Made by a program: the position numbers and the translations under genes. The notes below the pieces were generated by a model. That model did no database searches. It saw nothing but the letters and a program-made list of their open reading frames with translations, and had not been told where the DNA came from. This document shows, piece by piece, positions 20,618 to 32,791 of a stretch of 50,598 nucleotides of DNA. Numbering within the stretch: the first letter of the stretch is position 1; every line of letters starts with the position of its first letter. Source of the DNA: Scenedesmus sp. ARA3 (Eukaryota > Chlorophyta > Chlorophyceae > Sphaeropleales > Scenedesmaceae). Where the stretch lies: the NCBI GenBank assembly GCA_004335835.1, contig RWJK01000235.1, forward strand, positions 475 to 51,072, given 5' to 3'.

Positions 20618-22935
20618 TCAGGTGTCAACTCCTGCCGGGGTTTGCACAGAATACAGGGCAAAACAAACCGGCCCGCCTTGACCGCACATCATTGAGTCAT
20701 CGCCAGGGCATGGATGACAACAGCCCTCGGCTTTGCCATATGATTCAGCACGCAGCAGATCCCATCCCCCATAGCACTCAACATTCTCCTCTGTGCCATA
20801 ATATGGCATGCCTGCATTCATTGCCTGCTGCTTGCAGCCTGTCGTGATGTCGCCATGTTCAAAAGCCCCAAGACCCCAGGGCAGGCGGCGGCTCCAGTCA
20901 TCCTTGTAACAACCCAAGTATGCAGATTCACAGCTGCTGCGCGTGATGGTGTACTGCCCAGCGGAGCATACAGCGCTTACACTGCCTGCAAGGCCACCTC
21001 TGCAAGCTCCGCTGCAGACTTGGCCATCAAATGCACCCTTGGTGCAGTTGAACCACGTGTCCGTGGTGGAAGGTACCCTTGGGCAATCTGAACACCATCA
21101 GCAGATGCCACACAAAAACAGCAGTGAATTTTTTATAGCTATTGACACGGGCTTGCGGCTTTTAAGAGGTTGCATTGGGCATGTAAACGTTTGAGCAAAG
21201 TAGTCGGCGAATGATGCATTTGACTAGGACGGTGACAAAAGCAGGCAGTACTGCTGTGCATGCTGATCAGCCACTCAAGAGTCAGCTAGCTAGCCCAGGC
21301 TGCAGGCTGCACTTCACCGTCAAGGTGAACTACATTTCCGTGCACGCTTGATGCAGCTCTGATGCAACATGGCTCTGGATGCGGTGCTGCATGCTATAAG
21401 GCGTCATGTGACATACACAAGCTAGGCATAGCATGAGTCGTAGTGCCGTCACTCGCACCTGTAAGCTTGTAGCGTTGGCAAGAGCCGCTCACATTGTAGG
21501 TGGCTGTCACATTGTTCAGCAAACACTTGGCAACAAGGTCCACTGCATAGTATCCAGCATCACATTCCCCTTCACAGGATGTGCCAAGCGGTGTGAGGCC
21601 AGCACATGTTGGCCAGACAGCATGAGCTGGGGTGTGCTTCTTTGCTGGCACTCCTTCACACACCAGACCAATGGGAGCAGCGCTGTACAGGCTGTTGGCG
21701 TATCCACCGCCACACACTTCTGTGCCAGTGCCGCATTGCATGTTGCAGCCGTCGGCAAAGCGCCTGAGTGCAGTGGCGAACTGCAGATCGCTGCCGCCAA
21801 AGCATTGGACACTCCATTGCATGGCGTACAGTGTCAAGCTCTCATTGACAGCTGCCGCTTTGCATGCCGCTACTGGAATATTGCCGAAGGTCAGCGAGCG
21901 CAGCCGCCGGTAGGGGTCGTCATGAAAGCAGCCAACGTAGATGGGAGAACAGGCATCTTCCAGCAGCCAGCCGGAACCAGTGCAAGTGGCTAGGGCAGGT
22001 GCATGTGATGACCCATTGTCGTGGCATGTGGCTGTGCCATTGCACATGCCAGCCAGCGCCATGTCTTTGCATGCTGGCTGCCACACATAAGAAGTAGAGC
22101 TGTTTCCAACCGCATTTGGAGGCATTCCAGGGCAGGTAACGTCTGCTGCTGGCATCTTTTTGCAGCTTCCTTGCGGCTGGGACCAGACAGCAGCAGCAGA
22201 CGCTTCATCGCGCACGCATGTAGCAGCTGGCTCGGGATTCCCCACGTAGTCAGGTGCACGACAGCGTGCAGAGCAGTTGCTGCCAATAGGCACGTTGATG
22301 CAGGCCGCATCCCAGTCAGCGTGGTCAATGGGAACTGCCGGTGGCTTCTTGCACACTGCGCGCAGCAGCAGGTGTTTCCATTCTAAGCATTATGACCGGT
22401 AAACCTTCACCTGTAGGCTAGCACCCAAACTATGCATGCCACAATCAGGATGTGTTTTTCTCTGTGCAGCTGAAGTTCACACATGTGAGTCTGCAGGCAA
22501 GCCATGCCCTGTACTACACTGTTAGTAACAGTGTGACAAAGGGGCCACTGGCATGGAGGTTTATGATGCTGTCAGCCTGCACGGTGCAGTGTGTGCCGCC
22601 GATAATACAAAGCAAAGGAGAAACTTGAGCGCACATGTGCATATGTTGGTGTAGCTCTTGCACCTTCTGCAGCGGTGGCAGAAGTAGGCTGTTGCTGCAG
22701 CTTGCATGCTGGGTCGGCCTTGCTGCAGAATCCAGAGCTGGGTGATGCAGCGTTGGGAGCAGCGGCTACAGCAGTACAGCGTAGCTCCATCAGGAGATGA
22801 ATTATGGTATGGTGAGGTGTATCCAACCCTGTTGCCTTTCATGGCACTGCACTCGTTGTGCAGCATTGCTTCAGGGGCGTCCGCCAAGCTGCAGCGCAGC
22901 AGTGCTGCCAACAGCAGTATTGCTGCCCTCACCAT
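20618..22935 (-). CDS. Secreted WSC-domain protein with CCP-like modules
   Basis: Two exons are firm: 22355-21459 and 21087-20618 (stop TGA), about 455 residues together. Order: two Cys-rich CCP/sushi-like modules, a WSC domain (21939-21682, YVGCFHDD...CGGGYANSLYS), two more CCP-like modules across the exon junction, and a second WSC domain (20920-20640, YLGCYKDD...CYGGWDL). WSC domains are carbohydrate-binding modules of cell-surface proteins, so a wall or matrix role is likely. Several N-x-S/T sites (for example near GNSS, NVT, FNCT) fit glycosylation. A first exon starting at 22935 begins with a signal-peptide-like stretch (MVRAAILLLAALLRCSLADA). It joins exon 2 in phase only through a change of frame around 22770-22730, so a small unseen intron or a frameshift lies there. 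Confidence 0.75.
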
Positions 22936-24924
22936 TATACCAGTGGGGCTCAAGCCATACCTGCAGTCCACTCACAAGAATATTTGGTTAGGCTTTGTTA
23001 TGGTGCATGGAAGAGTAGTGCCTCTAACAGCAGCAGCAGCCAGCACCCACTTGAGGGAATTGACTTTCAGGTCCACGCCAGGCTGAACATGCTCTCTAAC
23101 AAGCAGTTGATTTAACACGATAGGTAAGGGCGATTTTTGGTGGTTCTGTTCAATTTTCAAGTCAGCAGAGTGTTGATGAGCCCGCTGTTCATGTGCAGAC
23201 CGGACAGTGCTTTGCCGAAACCCTCCGAAACCATGCGCATTGAGCGGTTGTTCGGCGGTTTAAAATGTGCAAATGGTTGATTAAAGAAGAAGTAAGTTGC
23301 GTTCGACGTGTCCAGTGTCCTGCCGTGCGATTATCACGCCCCTGCTGTGCGATGATTACGCCCCACCACTGACTGTCACCTTGCTGGCGATCATTACGCC
23401 CCAAAGCCCCCGCACTGCACTGTCACTGGTGATTCACCGCATAAACTCGAGTTCTGCGGACCGACACTTTCAACTTTCAACTTATGAAATTTTAGGCTCC
23501 TTGGTAAATCCCAAGTGCAGAGTCATGCACTCCCTGTCGTGACTGCACACAGCGCAGTGTGCTAGCACCACCATGCTGCACCAGATACACAAGTACTCAC
23601 CAACAGCGCTGCACTATAAAACAGCGCTGTTTTCACTCGATTACGTTCATATAACCAAGCCCTGGAAGTAATGCAGCCCACATAAAAATCAGCAGTATTG
23701 TGCTTTGACTTTTATCGTTGAGCGCAAGCACAGGTCGCCGACCTGCATACCGGCATGCGTGCAGGGCTCTTGGCACGGCACGGCACGTCCTTGCAACTGA
23801 CCGCTACTCCATCAATATTACTGCCAGGCGCTTCCGAAATTGACAACACCAGACCATAACATAGCAACCACATGCACGCCTTTTCATGGGTATCACCCTG
23901 TCCAATGTTTGCACACACGTGTTCAGCTGCAGTATCTGCTGTAGAGAAAGAGCGTCTTGCTGCTACACAGGATAGTCGTCAAGTGCCAAGCACAAAATTG
24001 GCGGATGGCCGCAACCAGATGATACATCACTGCTAGGCTCCCCAAGTCAATGAATGCGTACACGCAGCTGTAGCCACCACTTTGACGATTGCCCTCGCAC
24101 TACACTCATCAAGCACCTTTAGCAGGATGAAATGGCTGCTACTGCAGCATTTTAGTGCAGCGGTGATCTGCCATGGGCTTGAGCAATGTATAAAGACAGT
24201 AAGAAGTGCATCATCTACTGCCCACCAGCCCTCAAACCAACACCCATAGCGTTGGACAACGGGTCAAGTTCACGTGTACAGCTGGCGCTGTACAACACCA
24301 ACACACCATGATCAAAATCAATGCTGGGTCACTTGATGCTATGGATTGATGGGTAACATGATGATGATCAAGGTTGGGTTCGCCCGTTGCCAAATACCGA
24401 TGCTGTCACCATCTTGTCAGGTAGTGTGTAGCAACACCCAACGTTGACCAGCCGTCACATGCAGCAGCTCCACATTGCAAAGCAAGAAACAAGTCTCTGC
24501 CAAGCACGGTGGCCCACCTGCATGAAAAGGACGAGCTTGAACGGATCCTTGATGCCAAGCAATCCAGGCAATTGCATATCTCAGCACCATCAAGCAATGC
24601 TGGACCAGGAGTCGCCCAACCAAAGTATCATGTGTGAGGCTTGAAAGCTGCAACATAGTCAAACGCTGCATGCTGCGCTGAGCATGTCAGGAACAACTGC
24701 CGCCAGGTGAGTCAGCATGTACAAGTTTAATGAAAAAATCAAGCAGCACGCAGCAAAAATTACCATGAACCCACAAATGTGTCCAACGCGCTGCGCACGT
24801 CCTTCACGTGCTGATGCAGCGCATACCATACAGTAGATGGTACTGATGATCTGCTATTGCCGTGGCTTTGGTGATACCACAATGATGGCAACGGAACCTC
24901 ATTAACACGATATAAGGTAACTGT
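22936..24924. other. 2 kb intergenic region, no gene recognised
   Basis: Holds the WSC gene promoter and the 3' flank of array copy A. Fragments such as CACCCTGTCCAATGTTTGC (about 23896) and CAGATGATACATCACTGC (about 24016) recur in flanks of other array copies (47500, 27610, 34854), so part of it belongs to the array's duplicated flank. Confidence 0.5.
23326..23402. repeat. Three spaced units of CGAT-NATNACGCCCC
   Basis: Units start at about 23326, 23348 and 23386 with the form GCGAT(T/G/C)AT(C/T)ACGCCCC, spaced 22 and 38 bp. The irregular spacing is unlike a microsatellite. They lie about 400-470 bp upstream of the WSC gene start, so a protein-binding cluster is possible but unproven. Confidence 0.55.
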
Positions 24925-26635
24925 CTACACAATCTCGACTGCCTTGGGCGGAGCAGCCAGGCCAGCAGGGTAAGCTGCAGCAGGGTCTACAGCATACGGA
25001 GGCACGCCAAGACCAAAAGCTACAGCATGCTGCTGCTGCTGCTGCTGCGCCTCCCTGGCGGCATGACCCGTCTTGCTGGACAGCACTGCCGTTGCAAAAA
25101 ACAGCGCCATCATGACAGCAGAGACGATGACAGTGACAAACGAGCTCTGGATTGAGCCAGCTGTAGCAGCCAAGTTGATGCCATACAGCACACACAACAC
25201 GCCGTCCCAAATCACATCATGGCGGAAGGCAATGCAGGAGCCGTGATGCCGCAGCAGCTGGCGGCTGCCCGCCTGGCTGGCGCCAGTGTGTACACCAGCC
25301 ACGTGATGCACAGAGCCATGGCTGCAGCACCAGAAGACAGCAGCAGCCAAGAACGGCAGCAGTTGCATGAGGAGAGGTTTCGAACGGAAAACCCCTTTTG
25401 GTTTTGCCGGTTGTGGGAAGTGCTTAAGCAGTTCAATATTTTTGGTCTTCAGGGTTTACATTGTTCAACGAGGTGATCTGGCAACCGTCATGGAGCTATG
25501 CATGACCGCATGCCACAAGCAGGCGATGCATGTGCTGGCAGTTGGCGCAGCACTGCGGCATGTGCATGCATTGCTGCTGAGCAGCATGTGACAGCTGCTC
25601 AACAAAAGCAGCCTCCTCAATGCGAGTGTGGTGCGTGCACAGCCAACACCCACCTGCCAAGTTCACTGCTAGCGCAAACGCTGTGACGCCCTGCACAGCA
25701 CACATCAAGGCAACAGCAGCTGCAGTCAGCGGCCGCCAGTACCTACTGCCTCCAGTAGAGAGGACCTTGCCCTGGCCCAGCCAGCATCGTATGCTGCTTC
25801 TGATGCTTGCGATGTGAGGCCTGTAGCAGATGCGCCGACTGTCGTAGGTTGCTGTGAATGCTGTGCTTGCAGGTAGTGGCACCAAAGTTATATTTGCAAT
25901 CTGCTGAGACTGCAGGCATCGGACATGTGTGCGCACACCATTTGCTTGCAAGCGCGCAACAACAGCACCTGACAGGCAGTGAGGTCGACGCCGTATGCAC
26001 AGGGCTGCATGCACAGTGCTGTAGCTGGCAACTTCCTGGTGCTTTGTGCAATAGAACAAGGTAACTTACCACTCCTGCTGCCACCAATGGCTGAATGGCT
26101 GCAACAGCACGTTCACCGTGCTGTGCCAGTTCCAGGGCAGCTGCAAAGCCAGCAAGCAGTATAGCAATAAACACAGAGGAAGCAAGCAACACAGCAATCT
26201 GCAGCGAAAGGCAGCAGCGGCAGCAACAGCAGCAGGTGTTGTGATTAGGTCAGTCAGCACGCTACTGGCACCAGTCTTCCCATATGTGCAGCCTAGGGCC
26301 ATTTATATCTCTCTGAAATGATTCGTTCTGCTGCACAGAGTTAGTCTCAGTTACTTGGGGCCCCAGCAGCGTATATGAGGCTTGACCTATAATTCAGTCG
26401 GTCATGCTCCAACCTTCACCAGCATCTGATGGTAACAGGCGCTTAAAAGACACAGCAGCACACTGCACCACATGTAAAAGGTAAAACACTTTCACAGGCC
26501 TAATGTTACGCAGGTTTGAGGTCCGCATGCGCTGCCAACACATGTCGGAAGCAGCAAACGTCCCAGAGACAGACGCGATCAGACACGCACCTGAAGAGAG
26601 CGCAACCCCACCAGCCACCCCTTCACAAATGACAT
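24925..26635 (-). pseudogene. Array copy A, frameshifted in exon 4
   Basis: Exons: 26635-26591, 26198-26070, 25690-25654 and 25321-24925. Exon 1 is five codons shorter than in other copies (MSFVKGWLVGLRSLQ). Exons 1-3 are intact. Exon 4 lacks one base near 25232-25240 compared with all other copies: ten bases separate GCAGGAG and GCAGCAGCTGG on the plus strand where others have eleven. Translation through CITWLVYTLAPARRAAASCCG then leaves the family frame; the FRHDVIWDGVL...KAVEIV part is in another frame. Otherwise the reading frame is well kept, so this is a recent mutation or a sequencing error. It is the last copy at the 3' side of the array. The AAGGTCA upstream motif is not recognisable here. 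Confidence 0.7.
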
Positions 26636-27904
26636 GTTTAACCCTGACAATAATTTGCTTGCGCCGGGACACGCGATCGTTATCTGGCTGGAGACCCCGA
26701 CACGGAGCGAAAGTTGGTCGGCAAAAACAGCTGAGCGCAATTGTCTTGTTTAGCGAAAAAACGATTCTTTTAAGCAATTGAGTCTGATTGGAGCCAGATG
26801 CAGCTGCGACAAACATTATGCACGAGGGGCAGTTGGTTTCAGCTGTTAAACTGGAAGCCCACAGGAAGGGCAGGTACAGGTTGCAGAGGGCAGCCTTTCT
26901 TGTCAGAAATTCCCTTTATTGACTGTCAGTTACATTGTGGCATGACTCCTGCCACAGTTTAAACACTAACGGTATTGCTGGTGCTACACTCTGACAACAC
27001 TCAGTCACAATACTGCTGCAGCCGTGCACGGCCGCTGGAGAACTTGCAGCAGCATGGGCTACACTTGTTGCTCTTGGCTGTTGCTACACAGCAGCTACGA
27101 GGCAAAAGCTGACTGATTTCCATCTGCTGTTTTAGGTACATGAGAAAGCCATGCCGGACAGCACCAGCAACACTACAAAGCGTGGCAATACCGTTAGCAA
27201 TGTCAAATCCTGCTCAGATTCGGGTGCCTTGCACGCTTGAATAGGATCTAATCTGCATCATGGCCTGTTCTTGTGGGTTGCACGCCAACACTGTCAGCAG
27301 CATCTGCTGAAGCTGGAAAGCTGTCAATCGCCGGCCCAGGTTGAGGCTCTGCTCTCTGAAGCCCAGGATTCATAATGAGATAGACGATAATTACGCACAT
27401 GTCGCACTGATCCATTGAAACTGACCGCGAGGAGCTTACGCACCGCATCTGATCACATCACCTGACCCTCACTCATCAGCCCTATGCCTTCTCCTGTTAG
27501 ATATCTTGTGCAATGTTTGCACATATCGGGTGTTTGACTGCAATACATATATCTGCCCTGCATACAGATTCAATCGCCAAACTGGTTGGGGGCATTGCGG
27601 CCCGACCAGATGATGCATCATTGCCAGATCAGATGACGGGCCACTGACAGGTCATCCCAATCTGCTGCAGCAGCCCTTACCCTTCATTAATGAAGGCAGT
27701 GAACTGCCCATGGCCACACGTATGTGCCACGACACTATCACTGTGTACATGCCACCTACAAGTACCTGTAATCTGCTGGCCACAAACAAACCATGCAAGT
27801 GCCTATTGCAACTGCAGAAGGTCCCTATGTACAGAAAACATCTACAGGTGGCACCGTCACACTGATGGCAACAGCGTACTACCCGAGAGCTACACCCATG
27901 ATGT

Positions 27905-28325
27905 CTACACACACTCTACCACCTTGGGCGCAGCAGCCAGGCCACGGCCGGCACCAGCAGCAGCAGGTGCTGCAGCGGCCGCAGGGCAACCAAATGCAAC
28001 GCTCTGCTCCGCCTCCATCATTCTGCGGCCCATCTTGTGAGACAGCATGGCCGTGGCAATAAACAGCGCTAGGATGATTGCATTCAGAATTAGTCCAACA
28101 AATTTCCTGGGTGAGCGGTTCACTACGCTTAAGACCAGGAGGAGGCTGTACAGCATGGCAAATACGGTGTCCCAGCCGACATCACAGCGCAAGGCGATGC
28201 AGGAGCTGTGGCCGCCACATGCCGCTGCCCTCCTCCCTGGAGCAAGGATGAACACCAGCCAGGTGGTGCACAGCGCGGCAGCTGCAGCATGAACAAGCAG
28301 CGCAGCAGCAGCAGCAGCAGCAGCA

Positions 28326-28369
<44 letters not shown>

Positions 28370-29325
28370 TTACATGTAACAAGAATCTCAGCAGTCCTCT
28401 ACAGCGACTTGAGGTCGCTGGGGACGGGTCCAGTATAGTCACGCGGCGTCTGCAATGCAGGGCTGTGCATGCCACAACGCAGGCATTGAATGTAATGGCA
28501 GTGGATGCAGCATTCCACCTGACACCATGTGTTTGTGTCGCTGCTGAATGGCTGAAGGAGATGGTGTTAAAGTACTTTGCATTGGGTTATGATTATACTC
28601 GAGCAGGCTGGTGTAGATCATACACCACCAGTGGGACGTGATCCACTTGTCATCTTGTGTTGTGGCTGGTGATGAGAGCAGTTCTACTATGCCAAATGTG
28701 CTGCCTGTGCACGTACAACACCCACCTAACAAGCATATCAACATCGAGACAACAGTGGCACCCTGCGCAGCACACCAAGGCAGCACAACCGTCAGCACCT
28801 TACTAAGTAGTACAGCCCAACAGTCAGCACCTAGCAGGAGCCGTGGCTGGCTGTAACTGGGCCAGCAATGAGATGACAAATAACATGTGGATCCTGGCAC
28901 AATCAGGCGAAGGAGCATTTGATTGCTGCTTGCTTGGCTAGGCCTGGGGCAGGTGTGGCTACTGTGCAGTCTGCTGTGCTTGCCAGATTCGGCATCCGTG
29001 GCTGAGGTATCAGCCAATGCACATGAATGTGTCACGTGCCTGCTTGCACGCAGCTGCTGTGATCCCTCTGCATGTATAGGCATGCATCCCAACAGCAAGC
29101 AAGCAGGCAACGAGCGCATCTGACAGGCCACTAGCTCCATGTCAGATTTAGGCCACTACATTTAGTGTGCAACGCTACTGTTTCATCAACGCACCATGCA
29201 TGCATTGTGTGCCAAGCAACCTCACCACGGCGGTGACAACTCTCCGCGACACATAGAAACTGAACGTAGCATATAACGCTGCGAGGGCGAGAGTCGCAGC
29301 AATCTGCAATACATGACAACACAAG

Positions 29326-29365
<40 letters not shown>

Positions 29366-29801
29366 TGAGTCAGGTGGGCTGATCAGCATGATGTCACCTG
29401 TGGGCCAGTGCATCTCTTTACTGCTGGTCTCAAAACCTGTGTTCACCCTGTTGTGGCCCATACGTATGGGCATACGTATGGTATACCATCAGTGATGGTG
29501 CCAGGACCCACATGTAACCACTGGTTAGAGGATGGCATCCTCTCTCATACACATAGCTGAGACTCCAAGAAAAAAGCAAACTGATTGCAGATGCTGTGAA
29601 GAAAGTCACAGAAACATCTAGACATGGTAGCTTTTGCTCAGCCAGGCAATCTGGAAGCAGAGCATCGGATGTCAGCCTCAGCAAACAGCTGCGCATTGTT
29701 CAGGCATGCAGTCCCAGAAACTGGGGCCATCCGACACCAACCTGAAGAGAGCGCAGCACCACCAGCCAACCCTTCAAAGCGGAACAATTGGAATTCGACA
29801 T
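27905..29801 (-). CDS. Array copy B, four-membrane-segment protein, 183 aa
   Basis: Exons: 29801-29742, 29303-29226, 28762-28726 and 28281-27905; 552 nt, all in phase. Exon 1 has WLVVLRSLQ. Exon 2 is short (26 codons), giving a first loop with a basic patch (VSRRVV). Exon 4 carries LCTTWLVFILAPGRRAA and ends VVECV. The conserved CCGN..SC motif is changed to CGGHSSC, so one of the paired cysteines is lost. The loop between segments 3 and 4 is NRSPRKF, more basic than in other copies, which makes the topology less certain here. Large CAG tracts on the plus strand lie in intron 1 and intron 3. Confidence 0.85.
28302..28369. repeat. (CAG)n tract in intron 3 of copy B
   Basis: About 68 bases of near-perfect CAG on the plus strand, CTG in the gene's sense, ending about 20 bases before the exon 4 acceptor. 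Confidence 0.85.
29328..29364. repeat. (CAG)n tract in intron 1 of copy B
   Basis: Sense-strand CTG run 25 bases upstream of the exon 2 acceptor. Confidence 0.85.
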
Positions 29802-31316
29802 TGTTCTGGGGCGGTGAGCGCGTACTATAGCAGGGTGGACACGAGAATGTAGCTTCGAAGGCGCAGCAGAGTGCAGCTGAGCGGTCTGTTTATCCGAGAG
29901 TGGGGTGTTGGCGTTTCAGCGTGAAATGAGCTTAGTTTTCATGTAGCTAGCTATTTGTACGACGGACACACGGGGTCAACTTCCAAACAGGAAACCCAGA
30001 CGTACGTTAGTAGGCGGATGCGCGAAGGTCACGCAAGTTGATGACTTGCAGTCCCAATTTGGGACTCCCAAAGTTGAAGTTGGGCGAATTGCACGGACGA
30101 AATTTCTCGCCATGATCTTGCCTGACTGGTTTGTTGAAGGCCCTGATCATCTAGCACTGACGCCTGGCACATGTGCACAGCATGTAACCACTGGCATGCC
30201 GCATGGCAGCTGTACAGCTGAAGTACATATGTACTTCTAGGCTAACCCCGCTTACTCCAGGCACAGCATTAAAATGCTACTGTGTGGCACGAGCCTGCTG
30301 TCTCAACAGCACCAGATCACAGATCAGGTGCTGCTGTTCAGCTTGCTGCTACTTGTGCCGCCAAACATGCGCTGCAGCTGGCGTTACACTGCTGTTCTAG
30401 GCCTGCCGCATGCCGTGCAGTCTGAGCCCTGTGCAGCCTTTTGTTCTCTTCTCTTCTTATTTTTTCAGATAATGAACATTTTTCAAGGGTGCTTGACAGG
30501 CAAGCAGCAGCACTCCACAATGCTCAAATAATGGCAGGTGATCCGCAGCTCATGGTTGAGGTGCCTGCGTGCACATCCCACCTCACTGCGCTGTGCGCCG
30601 CTGCATTTCATATGAAGTTGCACAGACATTTCAGGTGTTTGATGTTGGTTGCGGTACACCCTTTACATGCAGTTGTCAGGGTTACAGAGCGATGTTGGGC
30701 ACGTACCAAACTGATTCAATGTGTAAGTCCAGTTCCTGCAAGATGATGGATCCTCCCGCTTGGCATTGAGACATCAAGGTCAACGAGACACAGGCGTCTC
30801 ATGCTGCAGACCCACATCGGTGTTGTAACGTAAAGCAACCCATCGCAAACATATTGCAGCACGGATGCAACGCAGCTCCCTACCCACCATTTGCTTGGGT
30901 TCAAGGTGTAGTCAACTGTCTCATAATTTCACGTACACCTTTAAAGCGGGCAGCCCCCATGGTGAATGAGTTGGCTTCATCATCATCAACATGTGATTCA
31001 TTAAGCCATAGCACCAACGCCATCAACGTCAGCTGTCATGTCCTCCTTGATGCACCAATGGCTGTCAGCACTGCTGTGGCTTCAGATCAGTTCAGATCAG
31101 TTTGCCAATTGCTTGCAAATCAGATCAGTTCGCCAATTGCTTTCAGATCAGTTTGCCACTTGAATCTCCAGATCAGAGTTCCTTTCAGGTCAGTTTGCCA
31201 ATTGCTTGGTGACTGATCACAAAATGACACGCATGAAATATTTCTATTATTTATTACGGCAATGGTAAGAAACCCATTGGCATACCCATGGGTGGCCACC
31301 AGCTACATATTTATCC
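29802..31316. other. Intergenic B/C: promoter of B and 3' flank of C
   Basis: No gene. Contains AAGGTCA at 30025-30031, 224 bp upstream of the copy B start, and a tandem repeat at 31082-31208. Confidence 0.5.
31082..31208. repeat. Degenerate tandem repeat CAGATCAGTTTGCCAATTGC
   Basis: Four to five variants of a 25-40 base unit containing CAGATCAGTT(T/C)GCCA(A/C)TTG lie just downstream of copy C. Confidence 0.75.
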
Positions 31317-32168
31317 CTACACACACTTAACTACCTTTAGCGGAGCGGCCGAGCCGGCAGCAGCAGTACCAGCAGCTGCTGTTTCTGCATGGGCCGCAGG
31401 CACACCGACAGCAACAGCAGGCAGCTGCTGCTGCGCCTCCCGCGCAGCGCGGCCCATCTTGCTGGACAAGGCTGCAGTTGTGATGAACAATGTAATCATG
31501 AATGCAAATGGGACTGCCACGCCATCACCCAAGCCAACAGCCACGGCTGCAATCCAAAGCATGCCGTACTTCGCAGCAAAAACGCTGTCCCAAACAACAT
31601 CGTGGCGGAAGGCAATGCAGGAGCTGCGGTTGCCGCAGCAGCTGGCTGCTGCTCGCTCGGCTGGAGCAAGCGTGAAGACGAGCCAAGTGATGCACAGCGC
31701 GGCAGCTGCAGCATTGTACGATGAAAGAGCAGCCGGGCGTTCAGTAACAGGAGCGGCAGCAGGGCAGGAGCAGCCAATACCGGGGTGAGTCGCTGGTGTT
31801 GGAGGTAGCATAGCAGTGTAAGCTGCTACAGGGCGTGCTGTGGCACTGTTTTGCACATATATGTATGCCATGGCCACAAACCACAAACCACTGTGCAGGA
31901 TTCTCTCTTCACCAGGAAGTTAACAGAGTAACCTCACCCGTTGCGGAGCCAATGACAGGCTCATTGGGCAGAGAAAAAACGGCAAACTCAAGCAGTCCAA
32001 CCAGGCCTTGCATAACTGGCAGTGATTTGACACACATGTATGCTGTCCCGCTGAGCAGCATGTAAAAACCAAATCTGCGCAAAGAGCGCAAGGTGTATGT
32101 GCACACGCAATGCTTACCTGCCAAGTTGCCTACCAGTACAACAGCGACACCCTACACCAGCAAACAAA

Positions 32169-32201
<33 letters not shown>

Positions 32202-32756
32202 TACCTTTAGCAATAATATAGCTGCTTTGTGGGCGGTGCCTGGCTGTCACGGGTGCTTGCTGTATAATGGAGCTGGCGCAAGCGCTGTTTATGCTACGCA
32301 AAGTTTAAGGATTAATCCCAATATTGGGGCAGACGAACCCACTGCTGTGCAAGTTGCTGCACGGGCTGTGCTTGCAGGTTCCACCTTAGAGGCACGGCTA
32401 GGCACGGCTAGGCACGGCTAACGCTAGGCACGGCTCACTCGCCACTAGCGATACTACCTGAGCGGCATAAGTCGCTGACGCTGAAGCAATGCGCTAAGCA
32501 CAAGCACCCATGCGTGCTGCTAGTGGCATGCGAGCACGCAATCTATGCACAAGATCAGCAACAGTCCCACAACACAGTGCAGCCCAAACCACGTAGAGTG
32601 CAGATGCTGGGGGCAGCGCCTGAAAACTCAGCATGACCACACAGCAGTCTCACCAGCCTGAGTACTGCAGTAGGGTCATCGGCTGCCCGATAGTGCAAGG
32701 CAGCGAGCAGCACAGCAGCCGATAGTGATGCATCGAGTAGCACGGCAATCTGAAAA

Positions 32757-32791
<35 letters not shown>

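Noticed and set aside
22021..22386. 121-codon plus-strand open frame
   Set aside because: Antisense shadow of the WSC protein exon 2, whose cysteine pattern is clear on the minus strand.
28047..28292. Plus-strand open frames opposite array exon 4 (also at 31288, 36055, 41528, 45017, 48181)
   Set aside because: They recur in every copy only because exon 4 is conserved on the other strand; their ends and lengths vary and they have poly-Ala/Gln content from CAG runs.
28439..29140. 233-codon minus-strand open frame between exons 2 and 4 of copy B
   Set aside because: It spans exon 3 and introns of an intact array gene in another frame and shows no family features.
31082..31208. Possible CRISPR-like array of direct repeats
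   Set aside because: Units are irregular, lack unique spacers of even length and sit in a eukaryotic intergenic region; it is a decayed tandem repeat.
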